Assembly: GCA_026413225.1 (NCBI GenBank)
Contig: CM048591.1
Coordinates: forward strand, 69,590,052 to 69,654,051
DNA: 64,000 nucleotides
Direction: 5' to 3'
From: Otis tarda
Lineage: Eukaryota; Chordata; Aves; Otidiformes; Otididae
Shown: in pieces, positions 61,666 through 64,000 of the stretch
Numbering within the stretch: the stretch's first letter is position 1
Layout of the letters: each line of letters starts with the position of its first letter
Notes under the pieces: model-generated
What the model was told of the DNA's origin: nothing
Seen by the model: only the letters and a program-made list of their open reading frames with translations
Databases searched by the model: none
Position numbers and translations under genes: made by a program

Positions 61666-64000
61666 AGTCAGGTACCATAAGAAAACGGTGACCAAAGTGA
61701 TGTTCATATGATAGTCGTGGGTTAGGGACCTTGGTCACAAATCTTGTTGTTCCTCTCGTTACTAAACAACTTGTAAGACAATAAAAACAAACAGTGCAAC
61801 AATTTACAAAGGACAGGAAGTGATCTTGCATGGCTGGCTTTTTTTTTTTTTAGTCTGATTGATTTAGTCCAATCAGGGACTTAGTGAAAGTGGCAATATA
61901 ATTTGAATAGGAATCACTTCATGTCAGGCATTTCTATGGGCTCTATTCTAGATGGTCACAGTGAATGTGAATTCCTGATATCTGAATCTGTGAACATTTT
62001 ATTTGTTATAACTGTTCTCGTGAAACTAGGACATGCTAAATTGAGGGCATAATTAACAATTCTTAGTTATCTAGTGGATAAAAATATCATCCTGAGGCCG
62101 AAACAGATGCCTTGCTGCCACCTGTAACTATCTAGGAGCTTTAAGAGAAGGTGATCAAGAATCGTGCTTTGGCAGGTTAAGACATTGCTGTCCCAGCAGT
62201 CTGCCTTGTTGTTCTGTCACAGATTACTGCACATGTTGCATGGTTAGCAGAAGGAAATTAGCTGCTGTGATACAAATCCCTGCTGTAGCTTTAGTGGCCT
62301 TTTATGGGGAATCTGAGCTAAACCACTGACCTGCAGCATAGAGTGGCTGAGGCATTCCGGTCTGTCAACTTAGCCACAGGGCAGAAGGAGAAAACTTGAT
62401 CCTGCAGTGATTAAGACAGAAAACCTTACCTACCTAGTGAAAGACTTGAGACTTGAGACACTCAGCCTTTTTGACTTTGAAGTTAATAGTGAGATATAAT
62501 TTTCTGTTTGTTTTCCTAAAGATGTGCTTAATGATGTAATCACTGAAATGATTTTGCTTTGTGTCAGTGATATCTTTTAAGCTGGTTTCAACCAAATTGT
62601 CACAGGGCTAGAGAAATATTAATTTCTTTAAGGTTTTGTGAAAAATCATCATCTGGCTAGCCAAAAAACCCACCAAGTGTTGCACGCACTACTTGACATC
62701 TCACCAAATGGAGAAAGCATAAGAAGGAGTGGTGGTAACGTCTACACTGACTGATGTATATTTCACAGTTTTCTTTTAAATCCGTAAAGCCAGCTTGTGA
62801 GTGGCACTGCAGTCCTCCAGCGGTGAGGTGCCTGTGTCTGTAAGCAGGCATGGACAGGAGTTGTGTTTCCCATCTCCAGTGAGGTACTTCGAACTCAGTA
62901 CTGAAGTGGATCTTACCAGCTACCTAAACTGAGGTTGTTGAGCACTTTCTGAGCATGCACAAAATCTTCTTATCTCTGAAGTATCTTATCAGACCTGAGA
63001 ATATTTCCAACAAATTAGCACTGAAAGAGCTATTTAGGCTTTTGGTGGTGTTGGCTTTAGTTCTAGAAAGTACTGCACAGAAGCAATGATCTCTTCTGTC
63101 ACTCTTACTTCCTGTTTTCAAAGGATAATTCAACAGCTGGCAGCTGACATCCTCAGATGAAGGCTTCCCCCTCGACCCCTTCCCACCCCCCAAAATGTCA
63201 TGTCAAATTACGTTACTTTCTTATAAAGTTAGCACTCCATGCAAGGGAGAGTGAAGTTAATAATCTGGCCCAGTTTAATAGTCAGTCTCATTCTGCAAGG
63301 ACAGTGCGGCAGAAGCGGTTCTGGCTCCTCATCCCTTTCAGTAGTCATTGATTTCCCGGGATGCTAATAAGCAGTAAAAATTATGAATCTGCAATAAACA
63401 TCTTGTTTTGTTCCACTCTGTTTGGGTGTGTCCTTAGTTTTCCTGAGTGAATTCCAACACTGTTCTGTAAGCGTGTAATTCCCTCTTGTGCTTTCTTCAG
63501 CAAGAAAACCAGTTCCTGCCCTTCCTGGCTTGTGGCGTCTTGTTCCTGTTCCCAGCATCAATTAACTGCTCCATGAGTTTTCTCAGTGCCAATATTTGTG
63601 GCAGCATGCCACAATACAGGTCACTGAAATTACCAGGACTCCTAAACCCAAGTGATTTGCTTTCAGGCACAATTAAAATGTGCAACAGAAGAAAATAAGC
63701 AAGAATAATTAAATAAAACTTTACTAGAGCCAAGAAAGGTTACAGTTTAACATACACACTTTAGTTTCGGATGTGTGTTGCGTAGGATGCCTGCAGATCC
63801 ACCTATTTATTGTTTTCTTCCTTTTCCTATTATAGAATAAGGGACTGCTGTGTACACAATATTTTAGTGATGTTGTAGGAAATCCTAACACAAGCTGATA
63901 AAGAGAGTGTTTCAATGGAGCATTGTGAGTAGAAGCTGAGATAGCTGTAAAAAGTGAGCAGTGAGTCATTAGTGTGATATTGCTCCTGCCCTGTTGTCTT
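61666..64000. other. Intergenic stretch to window end (no feature seen)
   Basis: AT-rich unique-looking sequence. Small open frames (for example 63,486-63,698) show no family resemblance. Neighbouring genes expected from mammals (NREP, STARD4 side) are not visible here. Confidence 0.5.

Noticed and set aside
61600-64000. Search for NREP or STARD4 exons
   Set aside because: No matching peptide or splice pattern seen; the neighbouring gene must lie further right.
1-64000. tRNA, rRNA, CRISPR, bacterial operon or other novel gene system
   Set aside because: No cloverleaf, rRNA match, spaced repeat array or gene cluster found; the sequence is typical vertebrate intron and intergenic DNA.

Overview
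The window looks like avian nuclear DNA: a gene-poor, intron-rich stretch carrying CR1 LINE copies with the bird-type 3' end (ATTCTATG octamers) and bird-type ERV LTRs. I could not place the species. No prokaryotic or organellar features were seen.

The main gene is the 3' part of EPB41L4A (band 4.1-like protein 4A, NBL4) on the + strand. I reconstructed 14 coding exons from 7,398 to 48,452. They join in frame into 415 codons plus a stop. They run from the end of the FERM domain (CNETSFFF...) through the FERM-adjacent segment (SGRT...) into a long Arg/Ser-rich tail, ending ...SRFKVEG. Earlier FERM exons lie left of the window. The 3'UTR probably runs to a strong poly(A) signal near 52,004. Eight successive tail exons (23,512-46,145) are all phase 2-2 with lengths divisible by three, so any could be skipped in frame.

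Right of the gene is a CpG island (about 58,370-59,340) holding a perfect NRF1-type palindrome. From it a - strand transcript seems to run back toward EPB41L4A, with a pyrimidine-rich (TOP-like) start, a short exon 1 and a strong GTGAGT donor. Its first intron holds a complete H/ACA snoRNA that I recognise as SNORA13 (57,765-57,896). Position and order match the mammalian snoRNA host gene EPB41L4A-AS1, so this is probably its avian counterpart. It is the most informative item not visible from open reading frames.

The rest is repeats and unique non-coding DNA. A 5'-truncated but well preserved CR1 (about 2,165-5,463) keeps an ORF1 esterase fragment, the endonuclease and the reverse transcriptase, with two frame breaks. 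Shorter CR1 pieces lie at 20.4, 24.6-26.0, 35.7-37.7 (one CR1 inside another) and 60.8-61.7 kb. ERV LTR fossils lie at 9.1-10.3, 52.9-53.2 and 54.7-55.2 kb. An intronic 39-bp near-perfect inverted repeat with a 20-nt loop (32,186-32,283) is unexplained and could be a pre-miRNA-like hairpin or a palindromic element. I saw no convincing protein gene in 59.4-64.0 kb.
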